The notes: generated from the letters alone by a model not told the origin. Counted from the stretch's first letter, positions 17,309-26,504 are shown. The stretch: 64,000 nucleotides of DNA from Alteribacillus persepolensis (GCF_900099605.1 NZ_FNDK01000005.1:86149-150148), one strand, 5' to 3'. A program made the numbers and translations.

Positions 17309-18016
17309 ATGCTGACGTATAAGACAGCTGATGATCATCAGCTTACAGAAATCAATGAAAGCGAGCTAGCTCGAAAAGATGCATTGGATGTCATACGCTG
17401 GGGTTACAAACAGTATGGGGATGATTTGGTTTATGCGTGCAGCTTTGGCGCTGAAGGCATAGTGTTAATTGATTTAATCAGTAAAATTAAAGCCGACGCC
17501 GATATTGTCTTTTTAGATACGGATTTTCATTTTAAAGAAACATATGAACTGATTGAAAAAGTGAAACAAAAGTATCCCGAGCTAAACATTACGATGCTAA
17601 AGCCTGATTTAACTCCGGAAGATCAGGCGGAAAAAGAAGGAGATCGTTTATGGGAAAGCAATCCTGACCGCTGCTGCCAGCTTCGTAAACTGAATCCACT
17701 GGAAAATACGTTAAACAAATACAGCGCATGGATGTCGGGGTTAAGAAGAGAACAGTCTCCGACTCGAAAAAACACTCAGTTTGTTAATAAGGACCAACGT
17801 TTTTCTTCCATTAAAATTTGTCCTTTAATCCATTGGACGTGGGATGATGTATGGATGTATATTAATACGTTTGAGCTTCCGTACAATCCGCTGCATGACC
17901 AGAACTATCCAAGTATTGGCTGCATGCAGTGCACCAACGCTGTACTAGAAGGTGAAGATTTACGAAGCGGACGCTGGGCTGGTCAAGGTAAAACCGAATG
18001 CGGTTTGCATAAATAA
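17309..18016 (+). CDS. cysH: Phosphoadenylyl/adenylyl-sulfate reductase CysH
   Basis: Cytoplasmic thioredoxin-dependent reductase (235 aa) that converts APS or PAPS to sulfite. The PP-loop region is YACSFGAEG (about 42-50). Cys pairs 122-123 and 205/208 (CC...CMQC) are the ligands of the 4Fe-4S cluster that marks the APS-using type, and the catalytic Cys231 lies in ECGLH at the C-terminus. The start ATG 17309 follows GGAGGA. First gene of a six-gene operon with sat, cysC and siroheme genes. Confidence 0.94.
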   Translation: MLTYKTADDHQLTEINESELARKDALDVIRWGYKQYGDDLVYACSFGAEGIVLIDLISKIKADADIVFLDTDFHFKETYELIEKVKQKYPELNITMLKPDLTPEDQAEKEGDRLWESNPDRCCQLRKLNPLENTLNKYSAWMSGLRREQSPTRKNTQFVNKDQRFSSIKICPLIHWTWDDVWMYINTFELPYNPLHDQNYPSIGCMQCTNAVLEGEDLRSGRWAGQGKTECGLHK

Positions 18017-18042
18017 TAAATCTTGAAAAAGGAAGTGAGCAT

Positions 18043-19182
18043 ATGAGCTTGAAACCACATGGCGGAGAATTAGTAAACAGAGAAAACTTTTCAAAAGAAA
18101 CAGGGCATATTACAGCTGAAATCACACTTGACGATATTGCCGTTTCCGACTTGGAATTGATTTCTAATGGTGCATTTAGTCCCTTGACTGGTTTTTTGAA
18201 TCAAACAGATTATGAATCCGTTGTAAATGATATGCGTCTGGCAGATGGCACCGTTTGGAGCATTCCAATTACGCTGCCTGTATCACAAGAGCAAGTGTCC
18301 TTGTTAGAAAAAGGCAAGGAGGCAAGATTAGTATATAACGGAGAGACATTCGGAACGATTGAAATCGAAGAGCTGTACACACCAGATAAAGAAAAAGAAG
18401 CTGAACTTGTCTATACAACAACAGAAGACGCTCACCCAGGTGTGAAAAAATTGTATGAACGACCTGATACGTATGCAGCAGGCCCGGTTACATTAGTGAA
18501 GGAAATACCACATCAAGAGTTCCGAACCTATTACTTAAAACCTGCTGAAACGCGTCAAACATTTGCTGACAAAGGATGGGAAACGATTGTCGGCTTTCAA
18601 ACGAGAAACCCGGTTCATCGTGCGCATGAATACATTCAAAAGACAGCGCTTGAGACGGTGGATGGTTTGTTTTTAAATCCACTTGTCGGTGCAACAAAAG
18701 CAGATGATATTCCAGCAGATGTACGGATGGAAAGTTATGAAGTGTTATTAAAAGACTATTATCCAGAAAATCGAACTTTCTTAGCAGTGTTTCCTGCAGC
18801 CATGCGTTATGCAGGACCGCGTGAGGCTGTGTTCCATGCGATGGTTCGCAAGAATTACGGATGCACCCACTTTATTGTAGGAAGAGACCATGCTGGTGTT
18901 GGTGATTACTACGGCACATATGATGCACAGCACATTTTCCGTAACTTCACAGAAGAAGAATTGGGTATTAAACCATTGTTTTTTGAACACAGCTTTTATT
19001 GCAGCAAGTGCGAAAATATGGCTTCTGCGAAAACTTGCCCGCATGGAAAAGAAGACCATGTTATTTTATCCGGGACAAAAGTGAGAGAAATGCTTAAGAA
19101 GGGCGAACATCCGCCTGCTGAATTCAGCAGACCAGAAGTGATTAACGTGTTGATTAAAGGTATGAAAGAAACTGTATCGTAA
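18043..19182 (+). CDS. sat: Sulfate adenylyltransferase (ATP sulfurylase)
   Basis: Cytoplasmic enzyme (379 aa) making adenylyl sulfate (APS) from ATP and sulfate. Seen are the active-site [12 protein letters not shown] motif near 187-198, a [16 protein letters not shown] stretch near 287-302, and a Cys-rich segment ([13 protein letters not shown]). It follows cysH by 26 bp. In B. subtilis a sulfate permease gene cysP sits between cysH and sat; here it is absent. Length and motifs are normal. Confidence 0.95.
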   Translation: MSLKPHGGELVNRENFSKETGHITAEITLDDIAVSDLELISNGAFSPLTGFLNQTDYESVVNDMRLADGTVWSIPITLPVSQEQVSLLEKGKEARLVYNGETFGTIEIEELYTPDKEKEAELVYTTTEDAHPGVKKLYERPDTYAAGPVTLVKEIPHQEFRTYYLKPAETRQTFADKGWETIVGFQTRNPVHRAHEYIQKTALETVDGLFLNPLVGATKADDIPADVRMESYEVLLKDYYPENRTFLAVFPAAMRYAGPREAVFHAMVRKNYGCTHFIVGRDHAGVGDYYGTYDAQHIFRNFTEEELGIKPLFFEHSFYCSKCENMASAKTCPHGKEDHVILSGTKVREMLKKGEHPPAEFSRPEVINVLIKGMKETVS

Positions 19183-19215
19183 TACGGAAAAACAAGAGGA
19201 AAGCGGGGAATTGAA

Positions 19216-19812
19216 ATGGCAGTGGAGAATATCACCTGGCATGATGCATCGGTAACACGTAAAGAAAGAAACCGTAAAAATGAACATGAGAGTTTTGTGC
19301 TCTGGTTTACGGGCCTCTCAGGATCTGGAAAGTCAACGCTTGCTAATGCCGTGTCAAGAAAGTTGTTTGAAGATGACAAGCAAACGTACGTGCTGGACGG
19401 GGACAATATCCGGCACGGGCTAAATAATGACTTAGGTTTTTCGCCGGAAGATCGTAAAGAAAATATTCGCAGAATTGGTGAAGTATCGAAGTTGTTTGTC
19501 GATGCCGGCTATATTGTCAGTACTGCGTTTATATCTCCATACCGGGAAGACAGACAGCAAGTACGCCAATTGCTGCAAGATGGGGAATTTATTGAAATAT
19601 ACGTAGAATGCAGCTTGGAAACGTGTGAAGAGCGCGATCCAAAAGGGTTGTATAGAAAAGCAAGAAATGGAGATATCCCATCGTTTACAGGAATCAGCTC
19701 ACCCTATGAAGAACCAGAAAGTCCGGAACTGGTTGTAAACACAGAAGAAAATTCTATTGAGGGAGCGGCTGATTTAATTGTAGACTATTTAAAAGGAAAA
19801 GAACTGTTATAG
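19216..19812 (+). CDS. cysC: Adenylyl-sulfate kinase CysC
   Basis: Cytoplasmic APS kinase (198 aa) forming PAPS. A Walker A loop GLSGSGKST lies near 34-42, followed by [11 protein letters not shown] for APS binding, the FISPYREDR segment, and [10 protein letters not shown]. Start ATG 19216. Third gene of the operon, 33 bp after sat. With an APS-type reductase encoded alongside, the kinase may supply PAPS for other sulfation or as an alternative route. Confidence 0.95.
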   Translation: MAVENITWHDASVTRKERNRKNEHESFVLWFTGLSGSGKSTLANAVSRKLFEDDKQTYVLDGDNIRHGLNNDLGFSPEDRKENIRRIGEVSKLFVDAGYIVSTAFISPYREDRQQVRQLLQDGEFIEIYVECSLETCEERDPKGLYRKARNGDIPSFTGISSPYEEPESPELVVNTEENSIEGAADLIVDYLKGKELL

Positions 19813-19845
19813 GACGTTTTCACACGTGATATTGGGGGGAGCAGC

Positions 19846-21279
19846 ATGAACACAGGCAAAGTATATATCGTTGGCGCCGGACCAGGAGATGCGGGACTTA
19901 TCACTGTAAAAGGCGAAGAATGCTTAAAACATGCAGATGTTATTTTATATGACCGCCTTGTCAATCCATTATTGCTTGAAAAAGCAGAGGAAAACGCGGA
20001 AAGGATTTATTGCGGAAAGCTTCCGGACCGCCATCATCTTCGTCAAGAGACTATTCAAGAGTTGATGATAGAAAAGGCGAAACAAGGCTTGTATGTTGTC
20101 CGGCTAAAAGGAGGAGACCCTGGTGTATTTGGCCGCTCGGGAGAGGAAACAGCTGCTTTGGAAGAAACGGGTATTGACTATGAAATTATTCCTGGGATTT
20201 CATCAGGTATTGCAGCCCCTCACTACGCGGGTATCCCATTAACACATCGTGAGTTATCTGGAAGCTTTGCTGCAATAACCGGTCACCGCTCACTGGATAA
20301 CAGCGGTGCTTCCCCCGATTGGAATGCATTAGTAAGAGCGGTAGATACACTTGTTTTTTACATGGGAGTAAAGAACCTTCCTATTATTGCTGAGAAATTA
20401 AAGGAGCATGGAAAACCGTCACACACACCAGTTATGTTAATTGAGTGGGGGACAACCGGCAGGCAGCGGGTTATTGAAGGTACATTATCTGATATATGTA
20501 CGAAAGCAGATAATGAACAGGTGCAAAACCCTGCTATCACGTTGGTAGGTGACGTTTGCAGCTTGCGCTCTGAGCCTTCCTGGTTTGAAAAAAAACCGCT
20601 TTACAGCAGGTATGTTTGGGTAGTGAAAACGTCCATGCCGCCAAGCCGCGTGGGAGAAATGTTACAGGAGAATGGTGCAGAAGTTCATGAGGCTCCGCGT
20701 TTTGCGGCAGTCCCATCCGCTTCTTTGCTTCCAGACAACATTCAATTATATGACTCACTAAGTTTTCTTGAAGCCGACAGTGTTCCTGTTTTTTTCGAGG
20801 CACTGCGTAAACAAAAAATAGATATTCGAAGTTTGCCGGAAAAAATATATGCTGGTACGAAACGAACACAGAAGAAGCTGGAAGGGTATGGGATTTTCCC
20901 ATTCTTAGAAAAAGCACCTGAGCAGGAATATTCCTTATTAATTGGAACAAAAGAAAGCTTGCCGGTGCGTGCTAATCACCCTGTTTGGATTAGTCATCGT
21001 TTGCACGTCAATGAAAATACGCGTAAAACTACTGCCAGACTCGTGAAAGACGATATGATTAATACAATTGTTCTTCCTTGTGCCAAAGCAGTAGATACAT
21101 TGTTGTGTGAACTAGACGGCATTGGTGTGTCTGCAGTAGAATGGACAAATAATCGAACGGTTATTTGTTATGGGCCGCAAACGGCACAGCGAGCACAAGC
21201 TGAAGGGATCAACGTATATTCTACGTTAGAAAAGCCAAAGCAAGAAGAGTTATTGAAAAGTGTTGCGTCTCTCGGTTGA
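19846..21279 (+). CDS. cobA: Uroporphyrinogen-III C-methyltransferase with C-terminal HemD-like domain
   Basis: Siroheme pathway enzyme making precorrin-2 from uroporphyrinogen III with SAM. The SUMT domain (about 1-245) has YIVGAGPGDAGLITVKG, RLKGGDPGVFGR and GISSGIAAPHYAGIPLTHR. The remaining ~230 residues are not part of a normal SUMT (about 257 aa in B. subtilis YlnD) and resemble a weak uroporphyrinogen-III synthase (HemD) fold, e.g. the VICYGPQTAQRAQAEG stretch near the end. Such fusions are known in Firmicutes, but this half is divergent, so synthase activity is uncertain. In the operon between cysC and sirB. Confidence 0.88.
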   Translation: MNTGKVYIVGAGPGDAGLITVKGEECLKHADVILYDRLVNPLLLEKAEENAERIYCGKLPDRHHLRQETIQELMIEKAKQGLYVVRLKGGDPGVFGRSGEETAALEETGIDYEIIPGISSGIAAPHYAGIPLTHRELSGSFAAITGHRSLDNSGASPDWNALVRAVDTLVFYMGVKNLPIIAEKLKEHGKPSHTPVMLIEWGTTGRQRVIEGTLSDICTKADNEQVQNPAITLVGDVCSLRSEPSWFEKKPLYSRYVWVVKTSMPPSRVGEMLQENGAEVHEAPRFAAVPSASLLPDNIQLYDSLSFLEADSVPVFFEALRKQKIDIRSLPEKIYAGTKRTQKKLEGYGIFPFLEKAPEQEYSLLIGTKESLPVRANHPVWISHRLHVNENTRKTTARLVKDDMINTIVLPCAKAVDTLLCELDGIGVSAVEWTNNRTVICYGPQTAQRAQAEGINVYSTLEKPKQEELLKSVASLG

Positions 21280-21301
21280 AATGGAAAAAGGGTGATGAAG
21301 T

Positions 21302-22069
21302 ATGCAAGCGGTGCTGTTCGTGGGACATGGAAGCAGGATACAAGAAGGTAATGAGCAATTAAAAGCATTTGTTGAAGGTGCAAAAGAGAAAATCGATGTC
21401 CCGATTCAAGAAACTTGTTTTCTTGAACTAGCAGCCCCCTCTATTATAGAAGGGGCAGAAGCATGTATTCAAAAAGGGGCTGACGCACTAGCGGTGGTGC
21501 CGGTTTTTTTACTAGAGGCCGGCCATATTAAAAACGATATTCCGGCTGAACTAGAGAAAGTAAAACAACAATATCCAAATGTATTTATACAATATGGAAA
21601 TCCTTTTGGTATTGAGGGCAAAATTTTTGATGTCCTGCTACAACGTCTTCAAAAGAGAGGATATTATCAGGGACAAGCAGCTGATATTCTGTTGGTCGGA
21701 CGAGGAAGCAGCGACAAACATGCCATTGCTGATTTCTATACGATTGCGTCACGTTTAGCAGAGAAAACACAAATAAATGTAGAAACGGCATTTTTAGCAG
21801 CTGCTTCCCCCACTTTTGATGAAGGGTTAGAAACAGTAAAACATAGTCGGAACGATGTTGTGTATGTACTGCCGTACTTGCTGTTTACTGGTGTGTTAAT
21901 GCAAGAAATGCAACGGAAAATAAATAAAATGAATCAAGACACTAGTGCGTCGGTAGTACTGTGTGATTTTCTCGGGTTTGATGAGCAGCTGATGATAATT
22001 TTGAAAAAGCGTGTGACAGAGACAATGAACAAACCAGAATACGAAATAGGCGGAGGGCACCATGTTTAA
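21302..22069 (+). CDS. sirB: Sirohydrochlorin ferrochelatase SirB (CbiX family)
   Basis: Inserts iron into sirohydrochlorin to give siroheme, the cofactor of sulfite reductase (255 aa). Two CbiX-like halves are visible: the first begins with VGHGSRIQEGN containing the metal-binding His10, with a second His in AGHIKNDIP near 77; the second half begins with LLVGRGSSDKHA. It follows cobA by 22 bp and overlaps sirC by 8 bp, implying translational coupling. The second half lacks the leading His of the first, as is usual for the long form. Confidence 0.92.
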   Translation: MQAVLFVGHGSRIQEGNEQLKAFVEGAKEKIDVPIQETCFLELAAPSIIEGAEACIQKGADALAVVPVFLLEAGHIKNDIPAELEKVKQQYPNVFIQYGNPFGIEGKIFDVLLQRLQKRGYYQGQAADILLVGRGSSDKHAIADFYTIASRLAEKTQINVETAFLAAASPTFDEGLETVKHSRNDVVYVLPYLLFTGVLMQEMQRKINKMNQDTSASVVLCDFLGFDEQLMIILKKRVTETMNKPEYEIGGGHHV

Positions 22070-22514
22070 TTTTCCTGTCTTTCTTACATTAGAAAATAAA
22101 GATGCTGTAGTCATAGGCGGCGGGAAAATTGCAGCACGAAAGATACATAAATTGCATGCAGCAGCGGCGAATATAACGGTAATAGCACCTGATTTGCATG
22201 CAGATTTGAAAGAGATGGTGCAATCAGGAGAGATTATATGGATTAACGATACTTGTAAACCAGAGCATATTGCATCGGCATTTATGATTGTTTCTGCTTC
22301 TGGAAATAAACAAGCCCAAGAAATTATCCAACAATCGGCTGCTTCGCATCAGTTAATTAACGGCGCGGACAACCCAAGTATTGGAAACGTTGCCCTTCCA
22401 GCCTCTATTGAAAACGACGATTATCATATTGCTGTATCAACAAGAGGAAAAAGCCCGGCAAAAGCAAAACAGTTAAAACATCGGCTTATGGATTGGCTCA
22501 ATGATAATAGATGA
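22062..22514 (+). CDS. sirC: Precorrin-2 dehydrogenase SirC
   Basis: NAD-dependent dehydrogenase (150 aa) converting precorrin-2 to sirohydrochlorin. The Rossmann motif VVIGGGKIAARKI lies near 16-28, and the short C-terminal CysG-N-like region ends with SPAKAKQLKHRL. The length matches the short Bacillus YlnF, without the CobA methylase fusion. It is the last gene of the operon, overlapping sirB, with a terminator 8 bp later. Sulfite reductase itself is not encoded in the window. Confidence 0.92.
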   Translation: MFNFPVFLTLENKDAVVIGGGKIAARKIHKLHAAAANITVIAPDLHADLKEMVQSGEIIWINDTCKPEHIASAFMIVSASGNKQAQEIIQQSAASHQLINGADNPSIGNVALPASIENDDYHIAVSTRGKSPAKAKQLKHRLMDWLNDNR

Positions 22515-22521
22515 TAACTGG

Positions 22522-22546
22522 CTTCCTTTTTCGAGGAAGTCTTTTT
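22522..22546 (+). terminator. Terminator of the sulfate/siroheme operon
   Basis: Stem CTTCCT / AGGAAG with a 6-nt loop, then TCTTTTT. Confidence 0.7.
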
Positions 22547-22593
22547 AGTGTAAAGTATACATATTCCCCTGAGTGATTGGAGAGTTGTAGGTT

Positions 22594-23238
22594 ATGATGC
22601 GCGTACTATTATTTGCTGGCGGGACGATGGAGGAAGACTTTTTCTCGGCTGTAACAGAAGATGATTATCTTATCGGTGTTGACAGCGGAGCATATGCATT
22701 AATTGAACATGGATATATCCCACATCTAGCTGTCGGTGACTTTGATTCTGTAACACCTGAACAAAAAGACGATATTTTATTGCATTCTGTAGAGTGGAAA
22801 AGTTGTGATCCTGTTGATAAAGACAAAACGGATACAGAAATAGGATTAGAATCGGCGTTAGAAAAGCAGCCGCATAAGATTGTTATGTTCGGTGTTACTG
22901 GTACCCGGCTCGATCATACGTTAAGCAACATATACTTATTGGAAAGAGCATGTGAAGAAGGTGTGGAGGCAGAGATTATTGATAAACACAATAAGCTTTT
23001 TGTAGCCGGTCGCTACACAAAAATAGAAAAGGATATGTATTCCTATGTATCCATAATTCCTATCAGTGAAAAAGTGAAGGGTCTGTCTTTAAAAGGATTT
23101 GTCTATCCGCTCGATAATGCTTGTTTAGAGCGCGGGCAGACACTTGGAATCAGTAATCAGATCAAAGGAGCATACGGAGAAATCACTGTTAAAAGCGGCC
23201 ACATACTCGTTGTGAAAAGCAGCGATGGAAAAGTATAA
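22594..23238 (+). CDS. thiN: Thiamine pyrophosphokinase ThiN
   Basis: Cytoplasmic enzyme (214 aa) converting thiamine to thiamine diphosphate. Family motifs are visible: GVDSGAYALIEHG and AVGDFDSVTPEQ near the N-terminus, DKDKTDTEIGLE around 78-90, GVTGTRLDHTLSNI near 105-118, and a C-terminal beta domain with LSLKGFVYPL. Starts ATG 22594. It stands between the siroheme operon terminator and a transporter gene rather than at its usual ribosome-biogenesis locus. No TPP riboswitch was seen. Confidence 0.92.
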   Translation: MMRVLLFAGGTMEEDFFSAVTEDDYLIGVDSGAYALIEHGYIPHLAVGDFDSVTPEQKDDILLHSVEWKSCDPVDKDKTDTEIGLESALEKQPHKIVMFGVTGTRLDHTLSNIYLLERACEEGVEAEIIDKHNKLFVAGRYTKIEKDMYSYVSIIPISEKVKGLSLKGFVYPLDNACLERGQTLGISNQIKGAYGEITVKSGHILVVKSSDGKV

Positions 23239-23325
23239 CAACTCAGATTTTGTATTGCACCTTTTTTATATGGCCCTTATACTTTAATTTGGTAGAGAGC
23301 TAAATATATAAAGGGGAAAATATGT

Positions 23326-24633
23326 ATGTTTACTGTGATTACCTCCGTTGTAGTCATGATTTTATTAAGCCTGTTTCGAGTGAATGTCGTGCTGGCTATT
23401 TTGGCAGCTGGTATAACTGCTGGTTTAATGACAGGTTTAAGCTGGAGTGACTCATTAGAACTTCTTATCGAAGGAATGGGCGGTCAAGCAGAAACTGCGT
23501 TAAGCTATATTCTGCTTGGTGTGTTTGCGATGATGATTGGATATTCCGGTATTACGGGGGTGCTTGTGTCTTCCCTCATGCGTATGCTAAAAGGAAAACG
23601 CGGCACATTAATTATGGTTATTGCTGCAGCTGCGTGTTTATCGCAAAATGTTATACCGGTTCATATTGCATTTGTCCCTATTTTAATTCCACCACTGTTA
23701 AAGTTGTTCGATGAAATGAAAATCGACCGGCGTGCTGTGGCATCGGCATTAACATTCGGGTTAAAAGCGCCATATGTGATGCTTCCTGTTGGGTTTGGAT
23801 TTATTTTTCACAATACAATCGCACAAGAAATTCAAGCAAGCGGCATGGATGTGCCAGTAAATGAAATATGGAAAGCAATGCTTATTCCAGGACTTGGAAT
23901 GGTAGCGGGTTTGTTGGTTGCTGTGTTTATTACGTACAGAAAGCCAAAAGAGTGGAAAGACAGGCCGAAAACAGCTACAGATCCTTCTGAGAAAACAGGA
24001 GATGATACTGTATCGTTTACGTTTAAACATGGTTTGACGATTGTAGCTGTATTATCTGCTCTTATCATTCAAATAGCAATGGATTCTCTGATATTTGGTG
24101 CATTAAGCGGCATTATTCTAATGTTTATTTTTCAAGTCGTTCCGTTTCGCCATGGTGATGAAATGGTCAATGACGGCGTAAAGTTAATGGGAATGATTGC
24201 TTTTGTTATGTTAATTGCTTCTGGTTTTGCCAATGTACTGAAGGAAACTGGAGCCGTCAATAATATGGTAGAAAAAGCGATAAGTGTATCCGGGGGAGCT
24301 AATATTATGACGGCTGCTGTGATGCTGCTTGCGGGATTAGTTGTTACGATGGGAATTGGTACTTCCTTTGGGACGATTCCGATTTTAGCTGCACTGTTTG
24401 TCCCGTTTAGTATGAGTGTCGGTTTCTCGCCGCTTGCAACCGTTGCTTTAATTGGTACAGCAGGAGCAATGGGAGATGCCGGTTCTCCAGCCTCAGACAG
24501 TACACTCGGGCCAACTTCCGGGTTGAATGCTGATGGGCGTCACCACCATATTTGGGATACATGTGTGCCGACGTTTCTCCATTATAATATTCCGTTATTT
24601 CTATTCGGATTAATAGCTGCTGTTGTATTATAA
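23326..24633 (+). CDS. Na+/H+ antiporter family (YuiF/NhaC-like) transporter
   Basis: Polytopic membrane protein of 435 aa, about 11-12 hydrophobic segments, built like an ion-transporter family with two halves. Notable polar intramembrane motifs are SQNVIPVHIAFVPILIPPLL near 107-126 and GAMGDAGSPASDSTLGPTSG near 382-401. It resembles the YuiF-type Na+/H+ antiporter family, some members of which carry amino acids, so substrate is open. The start ATG 23326 follows AAAGGGG. Monocistronic, closed by a strong terminator. Confidence 0.82.
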   Translation: MFTVITSVVVMILLSLFRVNVVLAILAAGITAGLMTGLSWSDSLELLIEGMGGQAETALSYILLGVFAMMIGYSGITGVLVSSLMRMLKGKRGTLIMVIAAAACLSQNVIPVHIAFVPILIPPLLKLFDEMKIDRRAVASALTFGLKAPYVMLPVGFGFIFHNTIAQEIQASGMDVPVNEIWKAMLIPGLGMVAGLLVAVFITYRKPKEWKDRPKTATDPSEKTGDDTVSFTFKHGLTIVAVLSALIIQIAMDSLIFGALSGIILMFIFQVVPFRHGDEMVNDGVKLMGMIAFVMLIASGFANVLKETGAVNNMVEKAISVSGGANIMTAAVMLLAGLVVTMGIGTSFGTIPILAALFVPFSMSVGFSPLATVALIGTAGAMGDAGSPASDSTLGPTSGLNADGRHHHIWDTCVPTFLHYNIPLFLFGLIAAVVL

Positions 24634-24635
24634 TA

Positions 24636-24667
24636 GAAGCACCGCCTGCTTAATAGGGCGGTGCTTC
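24636..24667 (+). terminator. Terminator of the antiporter-family gene
   Basis: Eleven-bp stem GAAGCACCGCC / GGCGGTGCTTC with a 10-nt loop and a short T-rich tail. Confidence 0.85.
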
Positions 24668-24751
24668 TTTCACAATATGGCATATACAAAAGAAAAGACG
24701 GAGATGGCGGTACTGCCAGCTGCGTTGTTATAGCAAGAAAGGTGGAGACGT

Positions 24752-24886
24752 ATGAGGGAAACAACAGTATATGATGTTATAGATGTTGGAATAGGCCCTT
24801 TTAACTTAGGATTAGCCGCTTTGTTAGAACCGGTCGATAGCAACCAATCTGGCATTGTCTGTGATGAGAAACCAAACGATCATTAA
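24752..24886 (+). pseudogene. Remnant of a siderophore N-hydroxylase (IucD/RhbE-like), N-terminus only
   Basis: A 44-codon ORF with a good ribosome site (GGTGGAG) encodes MRETTVYDVIDVGIGPFNLG and continues LAALLEP, the FAD-binding N-terminus of lysine/ornithine N-hydroxylases that make hydroxamate siderophores (normally about 430-450 aa). It stops at TAA 24884-24886 and no continuation is readable in any frame of the following 250 bp. I read it as a deletion remnant of a lost biosynthesis gene. The normal GIG after the first beta strand is changed to DVG here. The gap 24887-25135 has no other supported gene. Confidence 0.7.
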
Positions 24887-25135
24887 TGATATTTGCGGTT
24901 ATGAGCGGTATCCACTTCAATACGATACAATTTTTCAACAGTTTATTTAGCCAAAACATGTAACACCATGCATAACATTCTTCACCTTGGAGAAAACTGA
25001 AACCAATACACGCTTTTCCCATTGTTTGATGTCTGACAAAAGTGTAATAATGTGTGATTTTTTCCATATGGGTTTTGGAAAGTACCAGACGGGAATGGGC
25101 TTAGCGAAGATATGATATAAGGAGGATGTTGAAAA

Positions 25136-25411
25136 ATGAACAAAAGGCTGCTTTATGCTGCATTATCAGGTATGTTAGTTGTAAGTGTGATGGCTGCTTG
25201 TGGTGGAGCAGAAGAAGAACCGGAGATGGACGATGGTACGGATGGAGAAGGCGAAGTTGAAATGGAAGAAGAGCCTGAAAATGATGGCGGTATGAACGGG
25301 GAACAAGATAACGGCACAGATGGTGGTATGGAGGAAGAACAAGACAACGGTATGGATAACGAAGATGGCAATATGGAAGAAGAAAATAATATGGAAGACG
25401 AGGAAGAATAA
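25136..25411 (+). CDS. Highly acidic low-complexity lipoprotein
   Basis: Secreted lipoprotein of 91 aa. A signal peptide with lipobox ending MAAC gives lipidation at Cys22. The mature part of about 70 residues is almost only Glu, Asp, Gly, Asn and Met, with repeating units of the type EEEQDNG/NGTDGGM. It has no fold motif and an extreme negative charge. The ribosome site is AAGGAGG. A terminator follows 12 bp after the stop. A surface polyanion or metal-binding role is conceivable in a salt-adapted cell, but nothing shows it. Confidence 0.8.
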   Translation: MNKRLLYAALSGMLVVSVMAACGGAEEEPEMDDGTDGEGEVEMEEEPENDGGMNGEQDNGTDGGMEEEQDNGMDNEDGNMEEENNMEDEEE

Positions 25412-25423
25412 TATATTATACAT

Positions 25424-25450
25424 GGACCCGGCGGCAAGGGTCCTTTTTTT
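25424..25450 (+). terminator. Terminator of the acidic lipoprotein gene
   Basis: GGACCC / GGGTCC stem, 8-nt loop, seven T. Confidence 0.9.
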
Positions 25451-25521
25451 ATTTTCTTTGTATGACGCAGACATATGGGAATGATAAAATGCTAGAGAGA
25501 CATTAAACTGGGGGATATAAG

Positions 25522-25893
25522 ATGAAGCTGTTTTTTCTATTTATTCTGCCGGCTTTTACAGCATTTGTCACTATGATTGTGACGATGATTATGCAGCGTT
25601 TTTTAGAAAAAGAGCTGAATAACAAACAGCCGATGTTCTTGTTTCACGTCGTTAATATTACGTTTGTTCTCATGATGCACGGAACAGCTGCTGTGGTATT
25701 TTATGGTTTAATGTTACGCGGTATCGCTGCGCACGGTTGGTGGGTAGTGACACAATATGCTTACATCCATCCTCTCCCCTTTATAATAGGATGTTATATT
25801 ATTGCTGTTCCAATATTTCGGTCATATGTGAGGCCTTATCGCATGAAAAAAGGAAGCAATGTGTTGTATTTAAAAACGAGACAAAGCAAGTAA
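25522..25893 (+). CDS. Hypothetical membrane protein, 123 aa
   Basis: Unrecognised protein with three hydrophobic segments (about 3-25, 40-66 and 82-98) and a basic C-terminal tail (about 100-123). Start ATG 25522 follows GGGGGATATAAG. The next gene, an RNase H, begins 14 bp after its stop, so the two are probably co-transcribed, without an obvious functional link. Confidence 0.65.
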   Translation: MKLFFLFILPAFTAFVTMIVTMIMQRFLEKELNNKQPMFLFHVVNITFVLMMHGTAAVVFYGLMLRGIAAHGWWVVTQYAYIHPLPFIIGCYIIAVPIFRSYVRPYRMKKGSNVLYLKTRQSK

Positions 25894-25907
25894 ATGGGAG
25901 TGTATAT

Positions 25908-26504
25908 ATGGCAAAGAAAAAATATTATGTTGTTTGGAAAGGGAGAAAGCCTGGTGTTTATAACAGTTGGGCAGCATGCGAACAACAAGTCAAAGGGTAT
26001 CGGGGAGCATCGTTTCGGTCATTTCCAACAAAAGATGAAGCGGAACAAGCTTACAGCCAGACACACCGCGAAGACGTAAACTCGCTTTCAAACGAAGTGT
26101 ACATAGAAGAAAGTATTTCGGTTGATGCCGGTTCCCACGGAAATCCAGGTTTTGTCGAATATAAGGGTGTTTGTACGAAAACGGGGGAAATCTTGTTTTC
26201 TCATCCTGGATTTAAAATGGGAACAAATAATATGGGAGAATTTTTAGCAATTGTCCATGCACTTGCTTTTTGCAAAAAAGGGAATAGTGAAAAGCCAATT
26301 TACACCGATTCAGGTACTGCAATAAATTGGGTAAAAAAGAAAAAAGCCAACTCCAGCTTAAAACGCACGCCAGAAACCGAAGAAATTTGGAATACGGTGG
26401 AACGTGCTGAAAAGTGGCTGAAAGAAAATGAGTGGAAGAACCCTATCTTAAAATGGAACACAAAGGATTGGGGAGAAATCAAAGCGGATTATGGAAGAAA
26501 GTAA
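25908..26504 (+). CDS. Ribonuclease H family protein with N-terminal viroplasmin-like domain
   Basis: 198-aa protein with an N-terminal caulimovirus VI/viroplasmin-type RNA-DNA-hybrid-binding domain (about 3-50: YYVVWKGRKPGVYNSW...GYRGASFRSF) and a C-terminal RNase HI domain. Catalytic acids appear as Asp73 (VDAGSHGNPG), Glu111 (MGEFLAI) and Asp134 (YTDSGTA), with a further Asp near the end (ADYGRK). Likely removes RNA from hybrids. The start is ATG 25908 after GGGAG; longer in-frame reading runs into the upstream gene and is rejected. Confidence 0.9.
   Translation: MAKKKYYVVWKGRKPGVYNSWAACEQQVKGYRGASFRSFPTKDEAEQAYSQTHREDVNSLSNEVYIEESISVDAGSHGNPGFVEYKGVCTKTGEILFSHPGFKMGTNNMGEFLAIVHALAFCKKGNSEKPIYTDSGTAINWVKKKKANSSLKRTPETEEIWNTVERAEKWLKENEWKNPILKWNTKDWGEIKADYGRK

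Noticed and set aside
24801..25067. Minus-strand ORF after the hydroxylase remnant, which I tested for an acyltransferase pattern
   Set aside because: No convincing match; no ribosome site; composition not protein-like.
25153..25474. Two long minus-strand ORFs opposite the acidic lipoprotein
   Set aside because: Low-complexity mirror images of the Glu/Asp-rich gene.
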